25,005 bases of DNA. It comes from Eubacteriales Family XIII. Incertae Sedis bacterium (GTDB taxonomy: Bacteria; Bacillota; Clostridia; Peptostreptococcales; Anaerovoracaceae). Under the pieces are notes generated by a model. That model saw nothing but the letters and a program-made list of their open reading frames with translations, ran no database searches and was not told where the DNA came from. Below are positions 8,524-15,917 of the stretch, piece by piece (the stretch's first letter is position 1; each line of letters opens with the position of its first letter). Made by a program: the position numbers and the translations under genes. The DNA is taken from positions 1-25,005 of the forward strand of contig JAISZM010000108.1 of assembly GCA_031269205.1 (NCBI GenBank), written 5' to 3'.

Positions 8524-8542
8524 CATTCCCTTTCGAGGAATG
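8524..8542 (-). promoter_or_regulatory. Stem-loop in the atpB-atpE intercistronic region
   Basis: On the transcript CATTCC, a 7-nt loop TCGAAAG and GGAATG make a 6-bp stem about 17 nt upstream of the AGAAGGAGG ribosome site of atpE. There is no T-run, so it is unlikely to terminate. It may protect or punctuate the mRNA to favour atpE output. Confidence 0.3.
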
Positions 8543-8619
8543 AGGTTTTCTCCCAACCCGCGAAGCGCACGGCTCTTATCTGCGCGGCGCTCGCGATATC
8601 CGTCCCGCGACGAGTCCCT

Positions 8620-9462
8620 TTACGCGCTCCGCTCAGCCCCGCGGACTTCGCTGTAGTCCGCGCCGCCTATGAACAGGTCGTTTTCTACCTCGCCGTCGGG
8701 CGTCTTCTCCGTACCCGGGTCGTCTTCCTCATCGTACGCGCCGGGGCGCGCGACGATGGCCTTCGCGATGAACGACATCGTCAGCATCGTGAACACGAAG
8801 GCTTGCAGTACCGGCTCGAAGATATCGAAAAACGCGTTCAGAGGCAGAGGTAGCGCGATCTGAAGAAACGGTAAAGGCAGGTGAAGCGTGTGCAGGGAGA
8901 GCGAGTGAAGACCCTCCATCGCAAGTTCCATGATGATGACGCCCGCGAGGATGTTGCCGAAGATACGAAAGCTGAGGCTGATAGGGAACGTAAATTCCTC
9001 CATGATCTTGATCGGCACCATGAACGGGAACGGTTCCGCAAAATGTTTTAAATAGTGACCGAATCCGCCCGAGCGTATCGCGCTCGCCTGTATCAGGATG
9101 AAGACTATCGAGGACATAGCGAAGGTCGTGTTCATGTCGGCCGTTATGGGGCGGAAGCCGAGCAGGCCGAGCGCGTTGCCAAACAGCAGGAACAGGAACA
9201 GCGTACCTATATACGGGGCGAAGGACAGGTTGCGCTTGCCCATCGTATCGTGAACGAATTTGTACACGTATTCGACGATGAGTTCGGCTGCGGCCTGAAG
9301 CCCTTTCGGGTAGCGATCGAGTTTTCTTACGGAGAGGAGCGCGAATATGATGATGCCTATCGCCACGATGACGGCCCATATTGTCGTCTCCGTGATGACG
9401 ACGCCGTCGAGCGGGCCGCCGACCACACGAAATATCACCCTCGCGCCGAGTCCCTCGCTCAT
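8620..9462 (-). CDS. atpB: F1Fo ATP synthase a subunit
   Basis: 280 residues, multi-spanning membrane stator that provides the ion half-channels. The conserved arginine lies in the SLSFRIFGNILAGVII helix, equivalent to the essential Arg of LRLFGN in E. coli. The helix TLFLFLLFGNALGLLGF is also typical. The start ATG overlaps the atpI stop as ATGA, indicating coupling. After the last membrane helix the protein has an acidic tail of about 40 residues (from roughly residue 240; EEDDPGTEKTPDGEVEND region), longer than the short C-terminus of E. coli subunit a. Confidence 0.96.
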   Translation of the reverse strand: MSEGLGARVIFRVVGGPLDGVVITETTIWAVIVAIGIIIFALLSVRKLDRYPKGLQAAAELIVEYVYKFVHDTMGKRNLSFAPYIGTLFLFLLFGNALGLLGFRPITADMNTTFAMSSIVFILIQASAIRSGGFGHYLKHFAEPFPFMVPIKIMEEFTFPISLSFRIFGNILAGVIIMELAMEGLHSLSLHTLHLPLPFLQIALPLPLNAFFDIFEPVLQAFVFTMLTMSFIAKAIVARPGAYDEEDDPGTEKTPDGEVENDLFIGGADYSEVRGAERSA

Positions 9463-10064
9463 AGATGTCCGCTCCCCTTCGGCCCCTCGCCGTCACGGTT
9501 CTTTGCGTCCACGACGCGTATGGCCGCGAGTTTTCGGAATCTTCGGTGCGTCATGTATACGCGCCCCTTCGAAGCCGCTTCCATGTAAGAGCCGCGCATG
9601 AAGACGTAACGCAACGCGCCGTCCGCGCCGCGCATGTGAGGTTCATATATATATTCCCTTTTTTCGGAGGCCGCGACTGACGACGACAGACCGCGCGCCC
9701 TGCGCAGCTTCGGCAACGCCGTGTTTTGAAAGATGATCGCGAGGGGAGCGGTCAGACAGCCCACCGCCGATCCTACGCCGGACCACAGCCCGAACATCGC
9801 CGTAGCGACTGCCATGACTCCAAAGTAGATGAGAAACCGCAGGGCTATGCCCGCGAAGGCCGCGCCCCGGCTGCCCGTGTCCGCCGCGCGCTCCGTCAAT
9901 CGGTAGACCGCCGCAAACCCGACCATTGTCGCACCCGTGCCGCATATGAGACCGAACGCGAACGGGAGCCACCGTCCCGAGACCGTGAGCGGCAAAGTCG
10001 CTGTCGCCGCTACCGCGCAAATTATGGCGGTGAATTTGAAAGTTCCTTTTATCGATATGGTCAT
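9459..10064 (-). CDS. atpI: AtpI-like ATP synthase assembly protein with long C-terminal extension
   Basis: 201 residues. Four hydrophobic segments at about 10-28, 33-55, 70-90 and 93-113 match the AtpI/subunit I arrangement, and the gene sits directly before atpB with an ATGA overlap, the standard location. AtpI is known to help assemble the c ring, including in sodium F-ATPases. Sequence identity is weak, so the call rests on topology and position. Unusual is the basic cytosolic tail of about 85 residues after the last helix (from residue 115), rich in Arg and Tyr; ordinary AtpI proteins are about 110-130 residues. The ATG at 10064 lacks a good ribosome site. Confidence 0.7.
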   Translation of the reverse strand: MTISIKGTFKFTAIICAVAATATLPLTVSGRWLPFAFGLICGTGATMVGFAAVYRLTERAADTGSRGAAFAGIALRFLIYFGVMAVATAMFGLWSGVGSAVGCLTAPLAIIFQNTALPKLRRARGLSSSVAASEKREYIYEPHMRGADGALRYVFMRGSYMEAASKGRVYMTHRRFRKLAAIRVVDAKNRDGEGPKGSGHL

Positions 10065-10142
10065 CTGTTTTCGGCCATTCCCGAGCCGCGTTCCGCATAG
10101 ACCCGCTGTTATCCAATAAAAATCCGGACGCTATAGTTTTTC

Positions 10143-10172
10143 ATTATATAACATTCTCCCGGAGGTTGTCAC
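10143..10172 (-). promoter_or_regulatory. Sigma-A promoter of the ATP synthase operon
   Basis: On the minus strand GTGACA (10172-10167) and a perfect TATAAT (10148-10143) are separated by 18 nt. The site lies in the 122-nt gap after the wecA/tagO stop (10187). Transcription would start near 10136, giving a leader of about 70 nt before atpI. This is the best conventional promoter in the window and suggests the atp operon can be expressed independently of the upstream gene run. Confidence 0.65.
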
Positions 10173-10186
10173 GAATTTTTTCAGAA

Positions 10187-11272
10187 TTATTTCCTTACGT
10201 TCCACTTCCATATGAGCACGATGATGAACAGGATCGCGACGCAGAAGAGGAAAATTGATTCGAGGTAGAGGTTGCGGCTCAGAAGGATGGCCGCGACGCC
10301 CATGACGCTCGTGATGCCGTAGAGCATGACGACCGTGCGGCGCTGGCCCATCCCGATACTGGACAGTTGGTGGTGCAGGTGTCCCTTGTCGGCGACGAGT
10401 ATTGACCGGCCTCCCAGGATTCTGCGGAACACGGCGAAGATGACGTCGAACAGCGGTACGCCAAGTACGACGACGGGTACGATGATCGCGACGATGGTGG
10501 CGTTCTTCGCCTGTCCCGTGGCCGACACGGCCGCGAGCATGAAGCCGAGGAACATGGCGCCCCCGTCGCCCATGAAATTCTTGGCGGGATAGAAATTGAA
10601 CGGCAGGAAGCCGAACGCGGAGCCGCCTATAGCGCACATGCCGAAAGTTATATCGTAGTAGCCTTTCAGATAGCCCGCATAGGCGATGGCGAGCGAAGAT
10701 ATGCCCACGACGCCCGCCGCAAGTCCATCCATGCCGTCAATGAGATTTATCATGTTCACAATGGCGACTATCCAGACGACGGTGATGACGAAGCTTATCG
10801 CCAGGTTTTCGGCCGTGCCGCCGATGAGGTCGATCCCAAGAAGTTTGATGGTGTCGATGCGGACACCGAGGGCGAAGGCGACGGCCGCGGAGACTATCTG
10901 CAAGGCGAGTTTGATGATCGGCCGCATACCGCGCACATCGTCGACGACGCCGGCCACGAATATGATGGCGCCGCCCGCAATCAGTCCGTTTATCTTATCC
11001 GCGGGAGCGCCGCCGTAATCCTTGAGCAGGAACGCCGACTGAAAAAAATCGTTCTTGATGAGCAGGAGCGTGACGACGACGCCCGCGAAGATGGCCATGC
11101 CGCCGAAGCACGGCACGGGTCGCTCGTGCATCTTGCGCTTGTCGTTCGGCACATCGATGGCGCCGATACGCCCGGCCACGCGCATACTCACGGGCGTGAG
11201 CGCGAAGGCGACGGCGAAGGGTATGACGATGCACGTCAAAGTTATCAGTCGTAAAATTTCTATCTCGGTCAT
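10187..11272 (-). CDS. Undecaprenyl-phosphate GlcNAc/MurNAc-type 1-phosphate transferase (WecA/TagO family)
   Basis: 361 residues, polytopic MraY/WecA/TagO-family enzyme that transfers a sugar-1-phosphate from a UDP-sugar to the lipid carrier, starting teichoic-acid or surface-polysaccharide synthesis. Visible family motifs are DVPNDKRKMHERPVPCFGG near residue 40, VVDDVRGMRP (the catalytic Asp pair), NMINLIDGMDGLAAG, MGDGGAMFLG and the cytosolic His loop GHLHHQL. The His loop and length favour WecA/TagO over MraY. It overlaps the dCMP deaminase gene by ATGA, so the two are coupled. A WecA-type gene just upstream of atp genes is common in Clostridia and Actinobacteria. Confidence 0.92.
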   Translation of the reverse strand: MTEIEILRLITLTCIVIPFAVAFALTPVSMRVAGRIGAIDVPNDKRKMHERPVPCFGGMAIFAGVVVTLLLIKNDFFQSAFLLKDYGGAPADKINGLIAGGAIIFVAGVVDDVRGMRPIIKLALQIVSAAVAFALGVRIDTIKLLGIDLIGGTAENLAISFVITVVWIVAIVNMINLIDGMDGLAAGVVGISSLAIAYAGYLKGYYDITFGMCAIGGSAFGFLPFNFYPAKNFMGDGGAMFLGFMLAAVSATGQAKNATIVAIIVPVVVLGVPLFDVIFAVFRRILGGRSILVADKGHLHHQLSSIGMGQRRTVVMLYGITSVMGVAAILLSRNLYLESIFLFCVAILFIIVLIWKWNVRK

Positions 11273-11721
11273 ATGTGTTCCATGTTGACTATCTTCAACC
11301 CCGCTTCATCGAGGATCTCCACGGCGAATTCGTCGGGATATCCCTCGTTTACGATGATCTTGCGTATACCCGCGTTAATTATCATCTTCGCGCATATGAC
11401 GCACGGCTGGTGCGTAATATATATCGTCGCGCCTTCGATGCTCTGACCCGAGGTCGCGGCCTGTATGATGGCGTTCTGCTCGGCGTGAAGCGCGCGGCAC
11501 AACTCGTGACGCTCACCGGACGGCACGCCGAGCTTCTCACGCAGGCAGCCGCCTTTTTCGTCGCAGTGGGCGATGCCTTTCGGCGCCCCGTTATAGCCCG
11601 TCGCAACTATCTGCTTGTCACTCACGATGACGGCGCCGACTTTGCGTCTGAGGCAGGTCGCCCGCTCGGAGGTCAATTTCGCGATGCTCATAAAATACTC
11701 GTCCCAACTCGGCCTTTTCAT
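11269..11721 (-). CDS. dCMP deaminase / ComEB family
   Basis: 150 residues. The zinc-dependent cytidine/deoxycytidylate deaminase motif is complete: HAE at 79-81 (zinc ligand and proton-shuttle Glu) and PCVIC at 106-110 (two zinc Cys). The long loop with Cys53, Cys59 and Cys75 between strands is typical of dCMP deaminases and ComEB proteins, which convert dCMP to dUMP for thymidylate synthesis. The ribosome site is GAGGAAAGG with an A/T-rich spacer before the ATG. It is followed with a 4-nt overlap by the sugar-phosphate transferase gene. Confidence 0.92.
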   Translation of the reverse strand: MKRPSWDEYFMSIAKLTSERATCLRRKVGAVIVSDKQIVATGYNGAPKGIAHCDEKGGCLREKLGVPSGERHELCRALHAEQNAIIQAATSGQSIEGATIYITHQPCVICAKMIINAGIRKIIVNEGYPDEFAVEILDEAGLKIVNMEHI

Positions 11722-11739
11722 AGTAAAAAATCCTTTCCT

Positions 11740-11790
11740 CGGCGCTTGCCGCTGGTAAAGCGTCTGTGGTTCCTTTCAGACGCCTGCGGC
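11740..11790 (-). promoter_or_regulatory. Structured leader with two competing hairpins before the dCMP deaminase gene
   Basis: On the transcript GCGTCTG/CAGACGC forms a 7-bp stem with a 10-nt loop, extended by an outer GCCGC/GCGGC pairing. The same CGGC of the outer stem can instead pair with the following GCCG (CGGC-AAGC-GCCG), immediately before the ribosome site GAGGAAAGG. The two outer pairings exclude each other. I do not recognise a known riboswitch; it could be an attenuator, an mRNA-stability element or chance. Confidence 0.35.
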
Positions 11791-11844
11791 ATCTTTGGCG
11801 TGCGCCGCCCCCCGCGTATGGGTCTTCCCTTACCCTGTTTCCTT

Positions 11845-12753
11845 CTATCGTATTTTCTCCCTCAGCAACGTGATCATCTCCGGCGTCGTGCCGCAGCATC
11901 CGCCGACGAAACGCACGCCCGATTTTATCATCTCAAGCGCGCCGTCCGTAAAATCCTCGGGCGTCATGTCGTAGTATACGTTTGTCCCTTCCATGCGCGG
12001 CTGTCCCGCGTTCGGCTGGACGAGGACGGGTATGTCTCCCGCCGCGGCGACCAGAGCCTCGGCCGGAGGGATCATCTCGTACGACCCGAGCGAACAATTC
12101 GCGCCGACCGCGTCCGCTCCCGCTTCTATGGCCGCCTTCGCGAATTCCTCGGGCGACACGCCCATGAAAGTGCGGCCCCCGCTTCCGAAGGTCATCGAGC
12201 ATATGACGGGTAGATCGGTCTCGGCCTTGACCGCGGTGATGGCATCTATAGCTTCAGCGAGATCAGACATCGTTTCGATCAGCACGAGATCCGCACCCTC
12301 GCTCGCGCCGGCGCCCGCCGCGCGGGCGAACATCTCGACGGCGTCGTCATGCGTCAGGCTGCACGTGAGTCCGATGATGTCGCCTATGGGTCCTATGTCG
12401 AGTGCCGTGTATATCTTCCTGCCCGTGGCTGCGCCGCCCTCGGCCATGGTCTGCGCGGCGGATTTTTTGGCGAGCCTGACTCCCGCGCGAAGGGCTTCCT
12501 CTTCGGCGACGGGATCGCCCCGGTCGGAAAAGCTTTCGCCGATGTGTACGCCGAAGGTGTTTGCCGTGATGATATCGCAACCCGCCTCGATATTGCGCCG
12601 GTGTATGTTCGCCACCACATCGGGCGCGTCTATGTTCGCGCGCTCGGAACTCTCTCCGGCGGGCAGGACGCCCGCCGCAATGAGCGCTGTCCCCATCGCG
12701 CTGTCGAAGAGAACGGTCTTATCGTATTTTTTATCGAACAGTTCCTTTGCCAT
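11845..12753 (-). CDS. Homocysteine S-methyltransferase family protein (MetH N-terminal/BHMT-like)
   Basis: 302 residues from the ATG at 12753, which has AGGA five bases upstream; a GTG five codons earlier is less likely because it overlaps that ribosome site. The barrel carries the three zinc cysteines of the family: Cys220 in GANCSLGS and Cys286-Cys287 in GGCCGTTP. The N-terminal LFDSAMGTAL and the ITANTFG motif are also standard. The family activates homocysteine thiolate for methyl transfer. With no cobalamin or folate domain attached, it may work with a separate corrinoid protein or use a small methyl donor; the donor cannot be deduced. It lies 32 nt after the phosphodiesterase gene in an evident operon. 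Confidence 0.9.
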   Translation of the reverse strand: MAKELFDKKYDKTVLFDSAMGTALIAAGVLPAGESSERANIDAPDVVANIHRRNIEAGCDIITANTFGVHIGESFSDRGDPVAEEEALRAGVRLAKKSAAQTMAEGGAATGRKIYTALDIGPIGDIIGLTCSLTHDDAVEMFARAAGAGASEGADLVLIETMSDLAEAIDAITAVKAETDLPVICSMTFGSGGRTFMGVSPEEFAKAAIEAGADAVGANCSLGSYEMIPPAEALVAAAGDIPVLVQPNAGQPRMEGTNVYYDMTPEDFTDGALEMIKSGVRFVGGCCGTTPEMITLLREKIR

Positions 12754-12785
12754 GCTTCCTGCTTTCACTTGTATGTCTATTCGTA

Positions 12786-14579
12786 TCAGGTCTGTACGTC
12801 GCTTGCCGGCGTGTCGCCCGTGGAGGCGAACGCCTGTAGCGGCGTGTCCTTTCCCTTCTCTATGCTTCGTCGCGTCAGATCGAATATCGGGTCGGGTTCG
12901 AAAAACTTGTGCCGGCTATCGGCGAGATCCTTCGCGGACAGCGGCTTCGCGAACAGGTAACCCTGAAAATAGTCAGCGCCGTTTTTCATCAACTCCCGCA
13001 TCTGCTCGGACGTTTCGACGCCCTCGGCAATGAGCTTCATGTCCGCGGCGTGCGCCAACTCAACGAGCACGTACGAGAGGAACTGCTGGTATTCGTCCAC
13101 GACGATGTCGTCGATGAATTGTTTCTCCGTCTTCAGTATCCCGACGGGCATGAACTTCAGATTGTTGAAGTTCGAGTAGCCCGTGCCGAAATCGTCGAGC
13201 GCTATTTTTATGTCGAGCGTGCGCAGCCGCTCTATGATGGTCTGCGAGTAGCCCCCGTCGTCGACCTCCTCGCTTTCCGTTATCTCAAGCGCGAGATTGC
13301 AGCCCGGGAATCCGTGTTTCTGCAGAGCCATGAGCACCTTGGAGACCAGACTCTCGTCCGACATCTGGAGAGGCGAAAGGTTGACATCCAGGAAGAAGCC
13401 GTCCTGCTCGTGCAGTTTCAGATCGGCGCACACGCCTATCGCCTTGTCGAGCACCCACTGGCCTATCGTATTGATGAGTCCTGTCTGTTCGGCCATCTTG
13501 ATGAACACGAGCGGCGGTATGCGCCCGAACTCAGGGCTGTTCCACCGCGCGAGGGCCTCGACGCCTTGCCACACGCCCTTTTTCGGGTCGACTATAGGCT
13601 GGAAAAACACATCGAACCCCTTCATGCCATTCGTCACGCTGTTCTTCAAGCTGATCTCGAGTTCGATGTTCTTCTTGAGTATGCGATCCATCTCACGGTC
13701 GTAGACGGCGACCGTGCCGCTCTCCTTCGAGATGTGCAGCGTGCGCTCGATGATGGACAGTATCTGCGCGGGGTTTTCAAACCCCGTGCGCCCGTCTATG
13801 ACGCAGAGGGAGACGTGCGTCGTGATGAAAGCCTCGTCGTCTAGGGTTCCCACGTCCCATGGCTCCTGAAACCGCTCGGATATGCGGTCGGCGAGTCCGC
13901 TCGCGCTCATGATGTCGGCGTTGTCCAAAAGTATGCAGAACTGATCGCCCTCGACGCGGTACACCTCAAAGCCCGCGAGGTCGAAGCGCCGTATCCACTC
14001 GACGACCTTTTTCAGCAGGATGTCCGTAGGCGCGCGTCCGTAGGCGTCGTTGATGTGGCGCAACGATATATAATCGAAGGCTATAATGCAGTAATTCCCT
14101 TCGGATCGTTCCGACAGATCTTTTTCGAGTTTGGTCTGGTTCGGTATGCCCATTTGCCGGTCGTAATAGGCGAGTTGCAGCAGTTCCTCGCGGAGCAACC
14201 GTTCGTTGCTCTCGTCCGTGAGCGTGATGATGTGAGCGAGGCGACCGTCCACCCAATCGATAACCCGCGCCGTCACCCTTCCGTAGATGCCGAGCGTCGG
14301 ATTGTACGCCTCGCTCGAGTGCGGGTTCAGGTCGAGCCTGTCTTCCTCGTCTATTTCGAACGAACGCGGACAGAACGGGCATCGTCCCTCTCCGGGGCCC
14401 ATGACAAACTCCCAGCATTTCGCGCCTTCCATGCGGTCGCGCGCGACGCCCAGGTTGCGCGCATAGTATTCGTTCACCATGAGTATCTCGTCCGTGTGAT
14501 AGTCCACAACGTAGATATACACGGCCGCCGAGTCCACAAAGGCGCGCGGCGCTTGAGTCTGATCGTATATTCCCGCCAA
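12786..14579 (-). CDS. PAS-GGDEF-EAL protein, probable c-di-GMP phosphodiesterase
   Basis: 597 residues starting with TTG at 14579; AGGAG lies 11 bases upstream and the next ATG is inside the PAS domain. Residues about 10-125 form a PAS-like sensor with a Cys55/Cys67/Cys70 cluster (RCPFCP). Residues about 130-300 are a GGDEF domain whose signature is EGDQF (210-214), so cyclase activity is probably lost. Residues about 320-555 are an EAL domain with EAL at 341-343 and the metal/catalytic residues Asn400, Glu432, Asp462-Asp463, Lys483, Glu519 and Gln539 all present. I infer hydrolysis of c-di-GMP, with PAS and degenerate GGDEF as regulators. No membrane segment is seen. It lies 25 nt after truA. 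Confidence 0.93.
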   Translation of the reverse strand: MAGIYDQTQAPRAFVDSAAVYIYVVDYHTDEILMVNEYYARNLGVARDRMEGAKCWEFVMGPGEGRCPFCPRSFEIDEEDRLDLNPHSSEAYNPTLGIYGRVTARVIDWVDGRLAHIITLTDESNERLLREELLQLAYYDRQMGIPNQTKLEKDLSERSEGNYCIIAFDYISLRHINDAYGRAPTDILLKKVVEWIRRFDLAGFEVYRVEGDQFCILLDNADIMSASGLADRISERFQEPWDVGTLDDEAFITTHVSLCVIDGRTGFENPAQILSIIERTLHISKESGTVAVYDREMDRILKKNIELEISLKNSVTNGMKGFDVFFQPIVDPKKGVWQGVEALARWNSPEFGRIPPLVFIKMAEQTGLINTIGQWVLDKAIGVCADLKLHEQDGFFLDVNLSPLQMSDESLVSKVLMALQKHGFPGCNLALEITESEEVDDGGYSQTIIERLRTLDIKIALDDFGTGYSNFNNLKFMPVGILKTEKQFIDDIVVDEYQQFLSYVLVELAHAADMKLIAEGVETSEQMRELMKNGADYFQGYLFAKPLSAKDLADSRHKFFEPDPIFDLTRRSIEKGKDTPLQAFASTGDTPASDVQT

Positions 14580-14604
14580 AATAGTTCGCTCTCCTAAATA
14601 TTAT

Positions 14605-15369
14605 CTAATAATAAACACGCTCGAGATACAGCCCTCCGGCCGGAGCCGTGTGTCCCGCGTTAGCCCTGTCGCGCGATTCCAGAGCAGCAGTCACACTCCC
14701 TGGCTCGCGCGAGCCGAGTCCGACCTCGACGAGCGTACCTACGATGATGCGGACCATGTTGTACATGAATCCCACGCCCACGACGCGCACCTCCGTTTCA
14801 CGCACCGTTCCTCCCTTCGTGTCCTCCGCGTTACGCTGGGATATGCCGATTGCTGTGATGGTTCTGACGGTATCGTTTTCTCCCGCTCCTCCCTTGGTGC
14901 GGAAAGCGGAAAAATCATAGGTTCCGACGAGACGTTTTGCCGCCTCTTCCATCTTACTCTTATCCGGACTTTCATTCAACAAATAACGGTAGTTTCGCAG
15001 AAAAATATCCGGCTCAGGACTCGCTGCTATGCGGTACAGATAGGCCTTGCCGCGCGCGTCGAAACGGGCGTGAAAACCTTCGGGAACGTCGGTGGCGGCA
15101 AGCACGCGCGCATCCTCGATCAGGTTGTTCACGGCTCTCGGTATGCGCTCCGTAGGGATGCCGAAGTCCCCCGCGAACGAGACGGCCTGCCCGAGGGCGT
15201 GTACGCCCTCGTCCGTTCGCGAAGCTCCGTTCAGTTTGATCTCCCCGCCGCAGACGCGGGAGAGAGCCTGCCCGAGTACATCCTGCACGGTGCGGACGCC
15301 CGGCTGTACCTGCCAGCCGTGGAACGCGCTGCCGTCGTATTCGACCGTCATCAGCACGTTCCTGTTCAT
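14605..15369 (-). CDS. truA: tRNA pseudouridine(38-40) synthase
   Basis: 255 residues from the ATG at 15369, which overlaps the stop of the preceding PilO-like gene as ATGA; a longer reading to 15420 adds unconserved residues. The catalytic Asp lies in GASRTDEGVHALGQ. The N-terminus LMTVEYDGSAFHGWQ and the C-terminus TAPAGGLYLERVYY are characteristic of TruA. The enzyme isomerises uridines in the anticodon arm of many tRNAs. Its place inside a pilus/c-di-GMP operon is unusual, since TruA genes in Gram-positive bacteria are often next to ribosomal protein or ECF transporter genes. Confidence 0.96.
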   Translation of the reverse strand: MNRNVLMTVEYDGSAFHGWQVQPGVRTVQDVLGQALSRVCGGEIKLNGASRTDEGVHALGQAVSFAGDFGIPTERIPRAVNNLIEDARVLAATDVPEGFHARFDARGKAYLYRIAASPEPDIFLRNYRYLLNESPDKSKMEEAAKRLVGTYDFSAFRTKGGAGENDTVRTITAIGISQRNAEDTKGGTVRETEVRVVGVGFMYNMVRIIVGTLVEVGLGSREPGSVTAALESRDRANAGHTAPAGGLYLERVYY

Positions 15370-15917
15370 TTCGCTTCTTTCGTTCTTTCTGTGGTGAGGA
15401 GCGTCAGCCCGATTCGCCACGCGCCGCCGTCTTCATCGTCGTACGCGAAGCTGTCCACCGACCACGCCGCCTCGCCCTTCTCTAGTCCTCTCATGAACGC
15501 GATGCCCGCGCTGTATCCTCCGCGCGCACTCACAGAATATCTTAGGTCAGAAACCGACGGAAGAATAGAGAGGGGGTTTTCCTCAACTTCCTCTATCGAA
15601 ACGTCTTCCGTCCGCATCCCCGCTTTGGCGGCCTCTTCGAGCACGTAATCGTCCACCGCGTCGGGAGATAGCCCCAGACGCCTTTCGTGCGCGTCGATCT
15701 CAGTCTCGGCTTCGCTCATTTTTTCGTCGAAGGCCTGCGGGTCGCTTTTTATTTCCGCGACATCCTCCGCGTCGCGTTCCGCCGTCATTCTGCCGGCGTG
15801 CGCGGCTGCGAGCCGATCCTCAAACTCGGGCTTTATCAGGTTGAAGTAAAGGAGAGCGAGGGTCGCGAGGACGACGAGGATGCCTATTTTTATCCTTCCG
15901 TAACGCGTATCTTTCAT
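15366..15917 (-). CDS. PilO-like (GspM-like) inner-membrane protein
   Basis: 183 residues. One N-terminal membrane anchor (about residues 10-26, IGILVVLATLALLYFNL), then a charged, probably coiled-coil region (30-80), then a C-terminal region with alternating strands and helices (about 85-178) consistent with the ferredoxin-like fold of PilO. Its start directly abuts the stop of the PilM/PilN-like gene (TAG then ATG). Topology, size and gene order, rather than sequence identity, support the call. PilO pairs with PilN outside the membrane to align type IV pilus or type II secretion machinery. A generic coiled-coil membrane protein is the alternative. Confidence 0.6.
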   Translation of the reverse strand: MKDTRYGRIKIGILVVLATLALLYFNLIKPEFEDRLAAAHAGRMTAERDAEDVAEIKSDPQAFDEKMSEAETEIDAHERRLGLSPDAVDDYVLEEAAKAGMRTEDVSIEEVEENPLSILPSVSDLRYSVSARGGYSAGIAFMRGLEKGEAAWSVDSFAYDDEDGGAWRIGLTLLTTERTKEAK

